From: an uncultured Candidatus Berkelbacteria bacterium
GTDB taxonomy: Bacteria; Patescibacteriota; UBA1384; 2-12-FULL-50-11
Direction: 5' to 3'
Length of the DNA: 42,717 bases
Assembly (NCBI GenBank): GCA_903839975.1
Contig: CAIMEH010000023.1
Location: forward strand, 1 to 42,717
Below are positions 14,809 through 23,629 of the stretch, one piece after another. The notes beneath the pieces were generated by a model, which had not been told where the DNA came from, made no database searches, and worked only from the letters and a program-made list of their open reading frames with translations. A program made the position numbers and the translations under genes. How positions within the stretch are numbered: position 1 is the stretch's first letter; every line of letters starts with the position of its first letter.

Positions 14809-15575
14809 GCAAAATGAAAAATCTCGGCCAGATGGCGCGCTCGGTTCGAACGGTGCTTCAGCTACAAAACTTTAAAGGGGCGGCTAATATGGTTGGAAGT
14901 ATTGAAGGTCGCGAGGTCATAGCAATAAATAACTCGGTTAAAAAAGTGGCAGTTATTGCGCCGCATCCTGATGACGACATTTTTGGCTGTGGCGGAGCAA
15001 TTGCCGAGCATGTCCGCGCCGGCGCCGAGGTAAAAGTATTGTTTCTAACCAGCGGCGACAAAGGCAATAAAGAAGGCTCAGAAGATAAAAATCTGGTTAG
15101 TATAAGAGAAAAAGAAGCCATCGAGGCTCTGGAGTGTTTGGGCAAAGTTGAGTCAACTTTCTGGAGAATTCCAGATGCTGATATTGCGCCAAGCAAGAAA
15201 ATGGCCGAGAAACTAAATATCTTTATGCGGTTAGGCAAGTTCGACCGAATATACATTCCGTGGTTTGGCGAGGAAAATGCCGATCATGAACAAGCTTTTC
15301 AGCTGTGTACTAAAGCGATCACGGATTCACCAATTACGGCCGAAATCTGGCAGTACGAGGTTTGGACGCCGTTGGTACCAAATAAAATATTACCAATTAG
15401 CTCGGTACTAGACATGAAGAAACGGGCGATCGCTTGCCATAAAAGCCAGTTAACTTCTCGCGGCTACGCCGATGGAATTATCGGATTAAATACTTACCGC
15501 GGAGCAATGATCGGTCTTGATGGTCCGGCAGAGGCTTTTCTGGTGTTGAAACCAGAGGTTTTGGCAAAAATCTAA
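14805..15575 (+). CDS. PIG-L/LmbE-family deacetylase
   Basis: This family removes N-acetyl groups from GlcNAc-containing glycolipids or related sugars using zinc. The metal motif PHPDDDIFGCGG (about residue 52) and a second His in ENADHEQAF are present. The N-terminal 40 residues are an extra helix-rich segment. It overlaps the glycosyltransferase gene by four bases, so transfer and deacetylation of an envelope sugar is the likely pairing. The substrate is unknown. Confidence 0.9.
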   Translation: MSKMKNLGQMARSVRTVLQLQNFKGAANMVGSIEGREVIAINNSVKKVAVIAPHPDDDIFGCGGAIAEHVRAGAEVKVLFLTSGDKGNKEGSEDKNLVSIREKEAIEALECLGKVESTFWRIPDADIAPSKKMAEKLNIFMRLGKFDRIYIPWFGEENADHEQAFQLCTKAITDSPITAEIWQYEVWTPLVPNKILPISSVLDMKKRAIACHKSQLTSRGYADGIIGLNTYRGAMIGLDGPAEAFLVLKPEVLAKI

Positions 15576-15599
15576 CTACACATTCCGGTCTATTCTTGA

Positions 15600-15605
15600 T
15601 ACATT
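15600..15605 (+). promoter_or_regulatory. -10-like box TACATT of the frr-rseP-proS operon
   Basis: TACATT, six bases, ATG at 15612. No Shine-Dalgarno sequence. Confidence 0.45.
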
Positions 15606-15611
15606 GCAGTT

Positions 15612-16163
15612 ATGCAAACAATCTCACAGATTAAACAAAGTATGCAGCAGGCACTCGCACTGCTGGAAGATGATTTACGAACGCTCCGACCCGGTCGAGC
15701 TTCTTCTGATTTAGTTGCATCTCTTCCAGTATCGGCTTACGGCAGTAACGCGCCGCTTAGTAGCGTAGCTTCAATCTCAGCCAACGATCAAGGCCAGCTA
15801 ATTATCGCTCCATGGGACAAGGCTGTAACAGGTGCAGTTGAAACAGCTATCCGCAACAGTCAGCTCGGTTTCTCAGTCATAAATGAAGGCGCTCAACTAA
15901 GACTAGCTCTGCCGCCACTTTCCCAGGAACGACGTCAAGAATTTGTGAAAATTGCCGGTCAAAAAGGTGAAGCGGCTCGAATCAAACTTCGACAGATTCG
16001 CGAGGACGCAATTCAGGTTGCCAAGCGCGAAAAAGCGGCCGGCACTGTTCGCGAAGACGAACTTACTCGGTTAACCAAAGATCTAAACGAACAGATCGAC
16101 GAATTCAACGGCAAGGTGAAAAGCGTTGTCGAACAGAAGGAAAAAGAACTTCTGAGTATCTAA
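15612..16163 (+). CDS. frr: Ribosome recycling factor
   Basis: RRF splits the post-termination ribosome with EF-G. Its 183 residues match the usual 185. The three-helix-bundle landmarks LEDDLRTLRPGRAS, the LPPLSQERRQEFVKIA linker and REKAAGTVREDELTRLTKDLNEQID are all present. It overlaps the site-2 protease gene by one base (TAATG). No pyrH neighbour is seen, unlike many bacteria. Confidence 0.96.
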   Translation: MQTISQIKQSMQQALALLEDDLRTLRPGRASSDLVASLPVSAYGSNAPLSSVASISANDQGQLIIAPWDKAVTGAVETAIRNSQLGFSVINEGAQLRLALPPLSQERRQEFVKIAGQKGEAARIKLRQIREDAIQVAKREKAAGTVREDELTRLTKDLNEQIDEFNGKVKSVVEQKEKELLSI

Positions 16164-17254
16164 TGGTAGTAACTTTCCTCGTATTCCTGGCAATACTGCT
16201 GGTATTGGTGTTAGTTCACGAGTTGGGCCATTTTTTGGCCGCCAAACGGGTAGGAGTGCGGGTAGACGAGTTTGCCTTCGGTTTTAAACCTCGTATCTGG
16301 GGAAAACAGGTTGGCGAGACTATGTATGCCATCAACGCGGTACCTCTGGGCGGCTACGTTAAGCTGTACGGCGAGGAAGCGGGCGAGGAGGGAGATAGAG
16401 CGCTAGGCAACAAAACTATCGGCCAGAGGGCTCTAGTGATGGTTGCAGGGGCTTTCATGAACGTGCTTCTCGGTTGGATTATATTAACAGTGTTGTTTAT
16501 TGTCGGTTTTCAGCCAATTTACCCTGGTGTAGAGAAGGATCCGTTCGTTAACACTCAACCTGTTACGGCCTTGGATAGTGTTGCAACAGGTTCACCTGCA
16601 GCAGCTGCTGGTCTGGTTGCTGGCGACACGGTGCTAAGTATCGACGGTCAGAATATCGATTCAACAGATACGGCTTTATACATCTCTAACCATAAAGGCC
16701 AGAACGTTTCAATTTCAATTAAACACACAGATGGCACTCAAGCAGTTGTCTCGGTTGTTCCAAGGGTAAATCCACCAGCAGGCGAGGGCTCACTTGGTGT
16801 CTCTTTGGCGAGCGTTGGCGATGTTAAAACCTCGGTTTGGAAAGCGCCGCTAGCCGCTATTTATGAATCTGGCCGAATCGTAGGCTTGTCAGTTGCTGGC
16901 TTCGGTACGTTTGTCGGCAATCTAGTGGTTCATCAACAGGTTTCCAATGATGTCACGGGTCTAATTGGCATCGGTGCTCTAACGGGTACAGCTAGACGGC
17001 TAGGTTTTGCCTACCTAATGCAGCTAGTAATGGTAATTACTATTGGCTTAGGAGTTATTAATCTAATGCCGATTCTGCCACTTGATGGCGGTCATATTGC
17101 CGCTCTAGCTTACGAGAAGATTAAGGGCCAAAAATTATCTGATAAACAGCTCGGTTGGCTCTCAACCGCAGGTCTAGCTTTTGTGCTACTGCTCTTTGTG
17201 CTTGTTACTTACAAAGATATAATAAGGTTTGACGTGATCGGACGTCTATTTTAA
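16163..17254 (+). CDS. rseP: Site-2 zinc metalloprotease (RseP/RasP family) with PDZ domain
   Basis: This intramembrane protease cleaves membrane-bound regulators or signal-peptide remnants. The zinc motif HELGH is in the first helix (about residue 20) and the third ligand motif NLMPILPLDGG is near residue 300. A single PDZ domain (about 125-195, GSPAAAAGLVAGDTVLSIDG) lies between, less than the two of E. coli RseP. Four hydrophobic segments are visible. It sits between frr and proS, the same order as in many bacteria (frr...rseP, proS). Confidence 0.93.
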   Translation: MVVTFLVFLAILLVLVLVHELGHFLAAKRVGVRVDEFAFGFKPRIWGKQVGETMYAINAVPLGGYVKLYGEEAGEEGDRALGNKTIGQRALVMVAGAFMNVLLGWIILTVLFIVGFQPIYPGVEKDPFVNTQPVTALDSVATGSPAAAAGLVAGDTVLSIDGQNIDSTDTALYISNHKGQNVSISIKHTDGTQAVVSVVPRVNPPAGEGSLGVSLASVGDVKTSVWKAPLAAIYESGRIVGLSVAGFGTFVGNLVVHQQVSNDVTGLIGIGALTGTARRLGFAYLMQLVMVITIGLGVINLMPILPLDGGHIAALAYEKIKGQKLSDKQLGWLSTAGLAFVLLLFVLVTYKDIIRFDVIGRLF

Positions 17255-17256
17255 CC

Positions 17257-18480
17257 ATGAAGTACAGCCAATTTTACGCCCCAACCAAGAAAGATGTCGC
17301 CAAAACCGACAGCATTAATGCCTACCTTTTAACCAAGGCAGGCTATGTCTCGCAGGTTGCGGCTGGTGTTTACGCTTTACTGCCGCTCGGTTTGCGCTCG
17401 ATAAAAAAGATTGAACAGATTGTTCGCGAAGAGATGGACGCTATCGGCGGTAACGAGGTTTCTTTTACTGCCTTGCAGAGCGAAAAACTTTGGCAAGATT
17501 CCGGCCGCTGGGACGATGAGAATTTCAGAAGCATCCTTTATAAAGACCAAGAATCAGGTATGACATTGGCACCAACCCATGAAGAGCCGATGGTAGTGGC
17601 TGTGAAAGAGGCAATTCAGTCTTACCGCGACTTGCCAGTGCTTTTATACCAGTTCCAGACTAAATTCCGCAAAGAACTAAGGCCAAAATCTGGGTTGCTG
17701 CGTGGTCGCGAATTTCGCATGAAAGATTTGTACAGTTTTCACTTGAACGACGAAGACCATCAGAAATTTTACGAGATAATTGCCGGTGCTTACACCAAGT
17801 CCTACGACAGAATTGGTCTTGAATCATACCGAGTGAAAGCTAGCGGCGGTTTCTTCACTAAGCAATTCTCCGACGAGTTTCAGGTAATTTGCGAGACCGG
17901 TGAAGACGAAATTTTAGTTAACCACGACAAAAAAACAGGTTACAACAAAGAAGTTGAAGATCAGATTCCAGCGAGCGAGAAAGATAAACTCGAACGGGTT
18001 AAGGGTATCGAAGTTGGTAATATTTTCCACCTGGAAACTAAGTATTCCAAGCCGCTTGGCCTAGAAGTTTTGGACGAAAAAGGTGAGCGCCAAACAGTAA
18101 TTATGGGTAGCTACGGCATCGGAATCAGTCGACTTTTGGGAACTTTAGCTGAAGTGTTTAACGATGAGAACGGACTTAAGATGCCAAAACAGGTGGCACC
18201 GTTCCATATTTATATAATTGATATGACCGATACCGGCAAGGGCGAAGAGCTGGCTGAACTGTTGGAAAAAGAAGGATACGAAGTTTTGCTAGACGACCGC
18301 GAGACATCAAACGGTGGCAAAATGGTTGATGCCGATCTGTTGGGTATGCCAATTCGCCTGGTTTACAGCAAGAAAACAGCCGAAGCCGATTCGATTGAAG
18401 TTAAGGTCCGAGAGACAGGTGAAGTGAGCTTGGTTAAGGAAAAAGATTTGTTAAATCACCTCAAGAAATTGCTCTCTTGA
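17257..18480 (+). CDS. proS: Prolyl-tRNA synthetase lacking the editing insertion
   Basis: This class II synthetase has motif 1 in the N-terminus, APTHEEPM (TxE loop), motif 2 RGREFRMKDLYSFH, motif 3 MGSYGIGISRLLGTL and a C-terminal anticodon-binding domain from about residue 315. At 407 residues it is far shorter than E. coli ProRS (572). The 180-residue INS editing domain between motifs 2 and 3 is replaced by about 60 residues. Clearance of mischarged Ala-tRNA(Pro) would need a separate protein, which is not in this window. Confidence 0.95.
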   Translation: MKYSQFYAPTKKDVAKTDSINAYLLTKAGYVSQVAAGVYALLPLGLRSIKKIEQIVREEMDAIGGNEVSFTALQSEKLWQDSGRWDDENFRSILYKDQESGMTLAPTHEEPMVVAVKEAIQSYRDLPVLLYQFQTKFRKELRPKSGLLRGREFRMKDLYSFHLNDEDHQKFYEIIAGAYTKSYDRIGLESYRVKASGGFFTKQFSDEFQVICETGEDEILVNHDKKTGYNKEVEDQIPASEKDKLERVKGIEVGNIFHLETKYSKPLGLEVLDEKGERQTVIMGSYGIGISRLLGTLAEVFNDENGLKMPKQVAPFHIYIIDMTDTGKGEELAELLEKEGYEVLLDDRETSNGGKMVDADLLGMPIRLVYSKKTAEADSIEVKVRETGEVSLVKEKDLLNHLKKLLS

Positions 18481-18525
18481 CGAAACTGTTATTCACCTGT
18501 TACGCTCGGGGTATATAAGTGGCCC

Positions 18526-18541
18526 AAAAGGGCGCCCTTTT
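18526..18541. repeat. 16-bp perfect palindrome in the leader of the small acidic gene
   Basis: AAAAGGGCGCCCTTTT is its own reverse complement. A TATATA box lies ten bases upstream (18512-18517). It may be an operator, or part of a weak terminator for proS (GCCC AAAA GGGC, then GCCCTTTT). Confidence 0.5.
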
Positions 18542-18579
18542 CCGCATCCGGAATTGGGGTAAGTAAATAGGAGGTCCAT

Positions 18580-18702
18580 ATGGAACCAGAAGAGAAAAAA
18601 GACGATATGCCAGTAGTTGAAGGCGAAGAGACACCAGCAGAAGTTAAGCCAGAGGGTGAAGAAACACCAGAGGCACCTGTAGAGGAAACTCCAGCAGTCT
18701 AA
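18580..18702 (+). CDS. 40-residue acidic Pro/Glu-rich protein
   Basis: An AGGAGG Shine-Dalgarno sequence six to seven bases before ATG starts a 40-codon frame that ends at TAA and runs straight into a strong terminator. The product is almost all Glu, Pro, Val, Ala and Thr with repeated EETP units (four of them) and no hydrophobic or structured part. Promoter-like box, ribosome site and terminator together argue that it is real. It may be an intrinsically disordered, negatively charged protein. No family is assigned. Confidence 0.7.
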   Translation: MEPEEKKDDMPVVEGEETPAEVKPEGEETPEAPVEETPAV

Positions 18703-18722
18703 TATCCTTTAGGATTTAAAAG

Positions 18723-18745
18723 AGACCCGTTCGCGGGTCTTTTTT
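18723..18745 (+). terminator. Terminator after the acidic gene
   Basis: AGACCCG, TTCG loop, CGGGTCT, then a T run. Confidence 0.9.
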
Positions 18746-18774
18746 GTTAAGGCAAAAAAAGTTACGGTAATAAT

Positions 18775-19554
18775 ATGACCAAACTAATTGTTGGCAACTG
18801 GAAGATGTACCCGACACTATCAGATTCTATGGTTATGGCAGCTACCTTCAAGGGAAGCCTGGAGGATATTAAGGGTGTTGAAGTCGTTATCGCTCCACCA
18901 ACCAGTTGGATTGTTAGTATTGCCGAAGAGTGGCATCACAAGCTACCACATCTCAAATTAGCGGCTCAGAACGTCTGGGCAGAGGATCAAGGTGCCTACA
19001 CCGGTGAAGTCTCGGCCTACATGCTAAAAAATATTATTCAGTACGCCATCATCGGCCATTCCGAGCGCCGTTCGTATAACAAAGAAGATAACGAGTTGAT
19101 TTCCAAGAAGGCCCATGCTTGCTTGAAGTGGGGAATTAAACCAATAATCTGTGTTGGTGAACGTAAAAAAGTCTTGCACGAGGACGGCACGCTAGATGAA
19201 AACGAGTGGCAGAAATTATCAGATCAGTTAACCGACGCACTCGAAGGAATTAGTAAGGAAAAAGTTGCTGACGTAACTATTGCCTACGAACCTGTTTGGG
19301 CGATTGGCTCCGGCAATCCTGCAAAGCCAGATTATGCCGTGGCTATAATTGAAAGACTAAAGGAAAAGGTCGTGGAAAAATTTGGTCGCGAGATCGGATT
19401 CAACTTGAGGTTTCTGTACGGTGGCAGCGTTAGCGCCAGTAACGTGGTTGATTATCTGCGTTATCCTGAAATCGCTGGCTTGCTGGTTGGAAGCGCCTCG
19501 GTGAAAGCAAAAGACTTTATTCTAATCTGTAAACACGCAGCCGAGGTGGCTTAG
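18775..19554 (+). CDS. tpiA: Triosephosphate isomerase
   Basis: TIM interconverts dihydroxyacetone phosphate and glyceraldehyde 3-phosphate. All active-site parts are visible: GNWKM at the start (Asn8, Lys10), the catalytic His in IIGHSERR, the catalytic Glu in AYEPVWAIG and the phosphate loop YGGSVSASN. Length 259 is normal. AT-rich bases run directly into the ATG (TAATAATATG) with no Shine-Dalgarno sequence. Two bases separate it from the PfkB kinase gene. Confidence 0.97.
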   Translation: MTKLIVGNWKMYPTLSDSMVMAATFKGSLEDIKGVEVVIAPPTSWIVSIAEEWHHKLPHLKLAAQNVWAEDQGAYTGEVSAYMLKNIIQYAIIGHSERRSYNKEDNELISKKAHACLKWGIKPIICVGERKKVLHEDGTLDENEWQKLSDQLTDALEGISKEKVADVTIAYEPVWAIGSGNPAKPDYAVAIIERLKEKVVEKFGREIGFNLRFLYGGSVSASNVVDYLRYPEIAGLLVGSASVKAKDFILICKHAAEVA

Positions 19555-19555
19555 T

Positions 19556-20533
19556 ATGAGTAAGGTGACTGTTGTAGGCAATACGGTTGTCGACATTCTT
19601 TTTGACTTGCCGCGGAAATATCTGCACCGTGAACTGCACGGCGAAGCCCTAGCTTTGCCTTTTGGCAGTAAGCTGCCAGCAGATTCTTACGTCATTGAAG
19701 CTGGTGGATCTGGCGCAAACGTGGCTGTCGGGCTGAAAAGATTAGGCTTAACGACTAAATTTATCTCCGGTGTTAGTAACGACACGCTTGGCGATTACCT
19801 AAAAAGCAGACTAGGCAAGGAAGAATTAGATCTATCGCTGACAACCGACAAAGATCCGACGCCGCTCTCGATTGTTCTGCGAGTTGGCTCAGATCGAACA
19901 ATTATTACTGCTCACGCTCGTAATTACGATTATCTGAAACAAGAACTACCTACTTTCGGCTGGATTCACGTTGGTCCACTTTCTGAAACCGAGGATAACT
20001 TTTACCAAAAATTATTAAGTCATGCCGTCAAAAATGATTTATCTTACAGCTTAAATCCGAGTATCGACGCCATCAACGAACGCGGCCGCAATTTTATTAC
20101 ATTACTTCGAACAGCTAAAGTGCTGTTTGTAAACCTGGAAGAAGGTATTCGCCTATCACGGCTTACCGCTAAGAGCGAGCCGAAAGATATTTTAGTGGCG
20201 CTGCATAGGCTTGGGCCAACAATCGTTTGTTTAACAGCGGGCGATAAGGGTGCGTACGTTTACGACGGCGAAACAATCCTGAATGCTCGGGCTCTAATGC
20301 ATCATTTCGATGAAGTTGACGCTACCGGCGCTGGCGACTCGTTTACGGCTGCATTCTTGGCTTCATATATCGAATCAAAGCAAGACGGGCGAGAACGTCT
20401 GGATGAGGCCTTGCGGTACGGCATCGTCAACTCGGCTTCGGTGGTGGCCCACGTCGGGGCGCAGCCAGGCTTGCTGACAGCTGATAAGATAGTAAAGGAC
20501 CTGAAAGCTGTAACCGTGAAAGGACTTGCCTAA
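19556..20533 (+). CDS. PfkB/ribokinase-family sugar kinase
   Basis: This family phosphorylates sugars or nucleosides with ATP. PfkB signature 1 (GGSGANVAVGLKRLG, about residue 50) and signature 2 with the catalytic Asp (DATGAGDSFTAAF, about 260) are both intact. Substrate lid residues do not let me choose between ribokinase, adenosine kinase and fructokinase types. It follows tpiA by two bases and overlaps the next gene by one base. A role feeding sugar phosphates into lower glycolysis (tpiA, pgk) is plausible. Confidence 0.9.
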   Translation: MSKVTVVGNTVVDILFDLPRKYLHRELHGEALALPFGSKLPADSYVIEAGGSGANVAVGLKRLGLTTKFISGVSNDTLGDYLKSRLGKEELDLSLTTDKDPTPLSIVLRVGSDRTIITAHARNYDYLKQELPTFGWIHVGPLSETEDNFYQKLLSHAVKNDLSYSLNPSIDAINERGRNFITLLRTAKVLFVNLEEGIRLSRLTAKSEPKDILVALHRLGPTIVCLTAGDKGAYVYDGETILNARALMHHFDEVDATGAGDSFTAAFLASYIESKQDGRERLDEALRYGIVNSASVVAHVGAQPGLLTADKIVKDLKAVTVKGLA

Positions 20534-21483
20534 TGCGACACCGAATTGTACTGGTTGGAAACTCGCCGCTGATGTATTTTTTGGCCAAGATCTTAGATAA
20601 AGACGTGGCCAATCAGGTGCACTACTCGGTTATCTGGCTAACTGACGATAACTTACGGCCAGAACTTTTTGACAAGCGTTTCAAAGGTGAATCGCGGGAA
20701 AAAGTAGAGCTTGACCATGTGAAATTGGTTAAGGCGACGATAAAAAGCTTAAGTTTGCGCGACAAAAGAATCCTGACGGCCAAAGGCGAGATCGGTTATG
20801 ACTTTCTCTGTACTGACCAGGCGGCAAGTTATACCAACGCCGAGCTGAAAACTATCAAGAAAGCTGTCGACCAGTTGGCGATGGCCGTTCAAGGTCAGCT
20901 GAATTTAGGTAAGAAAGCTTCGGCTCAGATTTATTGCAAAGGCGAAGGCGCTGAAGTGGTGCAGCTAGCCTGTTCAATTAAACATTTTTTACAGACCGAA
21001 CATAGAACGGCGCAGCAACATATTGAATTAAAGCTTGAGGAAGCAGTTGATCCGTCGGTGGGCGAGTTCTTGCGCAAGTACAGTGTTAGTCCAGAGAAGT
21101 GCAGTAGCGTTGTTGGCAAGATGACCATTGAGGCGCCACAACAGGTATTACCAACCTCTAAACTTCGCGGCTTGAAGGTTGGCGCAAAAGGCTATGTAAT
21201 TAACAATTCCGATCTCACAGTTCACGGCTATCCTGGCGTTTTCGTTATTGATGGTCGGGTAAGGCGCTGGCAGACGCTGCTTCGGTTCCAGAAAACAATT
21301 GCCAAAGTAGTTGCCGATAATTTAGTGGCTGCCGCCGAAAGAAAATCTACTCGATATGTGGAGCTTAGCTCCAAAGCTTACTTGCTGGAATTCGGCCAGG
21401 AGAAATATCTTCAGTTAGGCGAGTTGGAAACTGGTGGCGTTAGGGCAACGATTGTTCGAGGTCTTGAAACAAGAACTACTTAG
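20533..21483 (+). CDS. Degenerate NDH-2-like FAD/NAD(P) oxidoreductase
   Basis: The layout of this 316-residue protein recalls a pyridine-nucleotide oxidoreductase. It has an N-terminal RIVLVGNSPLMYFLAKIL strand-turn-helix in place of a GxGxxG fold. Near residue 240 a C-terminal VFVIDGRVRRW segment stands where these enzymes carry the FAD-binding GD motif. The glycine-rich NAD motif is not recognisable and the internal region is short. It may have lost flavin or nucleotide binding. It overlaps the kinase gene by one base and converges on the membrane-protein gene by eight bases. The family link is tentative. Confidence 0.5.
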   Translation: MRHRIVLVGNSPLMYFLAKILDKDVANQVHYSVIWLTDDNLRPELFDKRFKGESREKVELDHVKLVKATIKSLSLRDKRILTAKGEIGYDFLCTDQAASYTNAELKTIKKAVDQLAMAVQGQLNLGKKASAQIYCKGEGAEVVQLACSIKHFLQTEHRTAQQHIELKLEEAVDPSVGEFLRKYSVSPEKCSSVVGKMTIEAPQQVLPTSKLRGLKVGAKGYVINNSDLTVHGYPGVFVIDGRVRRWQTLLRFQKTIAKVVADNLVAAAERKSTRYVELSSKAYLLEFGQEKYLQLGELETGGVRATIVRGLETRTT

Positions 21484-22435
21484 CAGCGATATCGCTTACT
21501 TTCTTAAATTTGTAGAAGATTCCCAGTATCAGCGATAATCCACCGGCCGACAGAGTAATAATGCTCAAATTGCCAAGAATAGTTTTCATAATATCTAATA
21601 CGGCGGCGACCAAATCTGTTATGGCGCCGGCGGTGGCTTGGTTCATGGTTGTGAGCGAGTCGGAGATAGTTCGGCCCAGCCAATCCCAGCCGATGTAGCT
21701 AAAACCAACCTCAAGCAATCCGGCAAGTAAGAAGATAAAGGCCAGCGACAGGAAAGCTCTTGAGCGGAATATTAAGAGATATAACAGGATAAAGCCGAAG
21801 GTGGCTGCCCAGATAAGTTCGATAATTTTAACGCCTTCGGTAACGTAACCTCGCTGTTTGACCAGGCCGTCATTTGGTTGCGATAAGGTCCAACTGTCTG
21901 GCAGCTGGTTGGCGACGCTGGCGGCCTGCTGAGCGAATAAGGTATTAACCTGAGTGGAGAGAATGTTGTTGGTCGGCAGTTGGCAAGCTGGAATGCCATT
22001 TGTTGCTTGCCAGCCCTTGAGTTGAGTGGTTTTACAGGTTGGTTCAGAAGCATATTGAGCTACCATGGCGTTGGTAATGGCGGTCTGGAGGTTTGTTTTT
22101 ATGGTTGCCAACGGGTAGGTGAAATTCAATGAATCGGAACGGCTGGTTAGATAGCCGGTATATGTGTCGGTCACTTTGGTTTCTATATCGTAGAAAGTGT
22201 TGGCATCGATTGTCGTTGTTACGATATCTTTAATCTCGGCATCGGTGAAAGGAATATTTTTCTTGGCGTCTGTTGGCAGTAAGCTGCCAAGCTCGCCGGA
22301 AAGCCTTTCGTAAAGGCGAACATCACGAGATTGAGTGCCGATAAAGCCCGGTCGCTGAACCTGATATACTGCAAAGCCAATTGAAGAAAACAAAACCAGC
22401 CAAGCTAGAAAGAAGTTAAAGATGGCCTTGATCAT
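21476..22435 (-). CDS. Integral membrane protein, unrecognised
   Basis: The 319 residues have an N-terminal membrane helix (5-25), then a long extracytoplasmic-type domain (about 35-205, Thr/Asn/Gln-rich with two Cys near 133 and 151 that could form a disulphide). Two or three closely spaced helices (about 210-255) and one last helix (about 290-312) follow, with a basic cytoplasmic end. TATTAT lies six bases before the ATG on the minus strand (22442-22447), predicting a leaderless message. It is transcribed alone. No family is recognised. Confidence 0.8.
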   Translation of the reverse strand: MIKAIFNFFLAWLVLFSSIGFAVYQVQRPGFIGTQSRDVRLYERLSGELGSLLPTDAKKNIPFTDAEIKDIVTTTIDANTFYDIETKVTDTYTGYLTSRSDSLNFTYPLATIKTNLQTAITNAMVAQYASEPTCKTTQLKGWQATNGIPACQLPTNNILSTQVNTLFAQQAASVANQLPDSWTLSQPNDGLVKQRGYVTEGVKIIELIWAATFGFILLYLLIFRSRAFLSLAFIFLLAGLLEVGFSYIGWDWLGRTISDSLTTMNQATAGAITDLVAAVLDIMKTILGNLSIITLSAGGLSLILGIFYKFKKVSDIAAK

Positions 22436-22441
22436 GTATCC

Positions 22442-22447
22442 ATAATA
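22442..22447 (-). promoter_or_regulatory. -10 box TATTAT of the membrane-protein gene
   Basis: TATTAT, GGATAC, ATG at 22435 (minus strand). Confidence 0.6.
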
Positions 22448-22475
22448 GCAGAAGCATTAAGTGGCAAGCATATGG

Positions 22476-22481
22476 TAAAGT
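22476..22481 (+). promoter_or_regulatory. -10 box TAAAGT of pgk
   Basis: TAAAGT, six bases, ATG at 22488. Divergent from the box at 22442. Confidence 0.55.
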
Positions 22482-22487
22482 AAATAC

Positions 22488-23591
22488 ATGAAGTCAATTG
22501 AAGAGGCGGCGCTATCTGGTAAAAAAGTCTTGGTTCGGGTTGATCTGAATGTGCCATTAGAAGATGGCAAGATTCGTGACACATATAGATTGCAGGCAGT
22601 TATCCCAACATTAGAATTCCTGACCAACAGAGGGGCGAAAGTTATTTTGATGTCCCACTTGGGTCGCCCGATGGGAATTATTGAGCCAGCCGAGAGTCTA
22701 AAACCAGTTTACGAAGAACTCTCAAAACTTATCGATAAGCCTGTTATTTTTGCACCAGAGCTCTTTGGCGATGCCACCAAGAAATTGGTGGATGATTTGC
22801 AGGAGGGTCAGATTCTGGGCTTGGAAAACCTGAGATTCGATAAGGCTGAGGATGACAACTCCCGAACCTTTGCCCAGAAGTTAGCGGCCTACGGTGACGT
22901 TTACGTTAACGACGCTTTCAGTGTCTCGCACCGAGAAGCCGCATCGTTAGTAGCAATAACCGAATTTTTGCCGTCATACGCTGGGTTATTGCTTGAGCGC
23001 GAATACCACATTCTAACTAATTTGCTTCGCCATCCGGCCGATCCGTTTGTGGTGGTTATTGGTGGAGCCAAGATCGAAGACAAGCTACCAGTTATTAAAC
23101 GTTTACTCGATAAAGCCGACCGTATTCTGCTTGGCGGTGGCGTGGCCAGTACCTTTCTCGCTTCCCAAGGAGTTGATGTTAAAAAATCACTAATCAATAA
23201 GGATTTATTAGACGAAGCCAAAGACATCTTTAAGCGCGGACGTGGGCGAATTCTGTTGCCGACAGATTATGTCTGGGACGGCGACGCTATTGTCGATATC
23301 GGCATTAAAACGCAGCTACAATACAAACGTTATCTGTCGTCAGCTAACACTATTTTCTGGAACGGTAATATGGGTAAAAGTGAGATCGCTAAGTTCGCCG
23401 ATGGTTCGGCGGCGATAGCCCAAGAGATGGTTAACTCTGGTGCCACAACTATTATTGCTGGCGGCAACACTATAGATCTCTGTAATAGCCTAAAACTGCT
23501 CAAGAAGATGTCGTTTGTCTCTTCTGGTGGCGGAGCCACGCTTTCCTTACTCTCCGGCGAAAAAATGCCGGGTATTGAAGCATTGAAATAG
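22488..23591 (+). CDS. pgk: Phosphoglycerate kinase
   Basis: PGK makes ATP from 1,3-bisphosphoglycerate. The N-terminal substrate motif RVDLNVPLEDGKI, the SHLGRP turn, and the C-terminal nucleotide motifs (GGAKIEDK hinge region, NGNMGKSE and SSGGGATLSLL) are complete. At 367 residues it is slightly shorter than the usual 390-400, with loops trimmed. It probably starts on a leaderless message. With tpiA it forms the payoff end of glycolysis. Confidence 0.97.
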   Translation: MKSIEEAALSGKKVLVRVDLNVPLEDGKIRDTYRLQAVIPTLEFLTNRGAKVILMSHLGRPMGIIEPAESLKPVYEELSKLIDKPVIFAPELFGDATKKLVDDLQEGQILGLENLRFDKAEDDNSRTFAQKLAAYGDVYVNDAFSVSHREAASLVAITEFLPSYAGLLLEREYHILTNLLRHPADPFVVVIGGAKIEDKLPVIKRLLDKADRILLGGGVASTFLASQGVDVKKSLINKDLLDEAKDIFKRGRGRILLPTDYVWDGDAIVDIGIKTQLQYKRYLSSANTIFWNGNMGKSEIAKFADGSAAIAQEMVNSGATTIIAGGNTIDLCNSLKLLKKMSFVSSGGGATLSLLSGEKMPGIEALK

Positions 23592-23616
23592 GGTTCACTC
23601 TGGTTTGATTTTCAGG

Positions 23617-23622
23617 TAGAAT
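23617..23622 (+). promoter_or_regulatory. -10 box TAGAAT of tig
   Basis: TAGAAT, seven bases, ATG at 23630. No Shine-Dalgarno sequence. Confidence 0.55.
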
Positions 23623-23629
23623 TGAGTTC

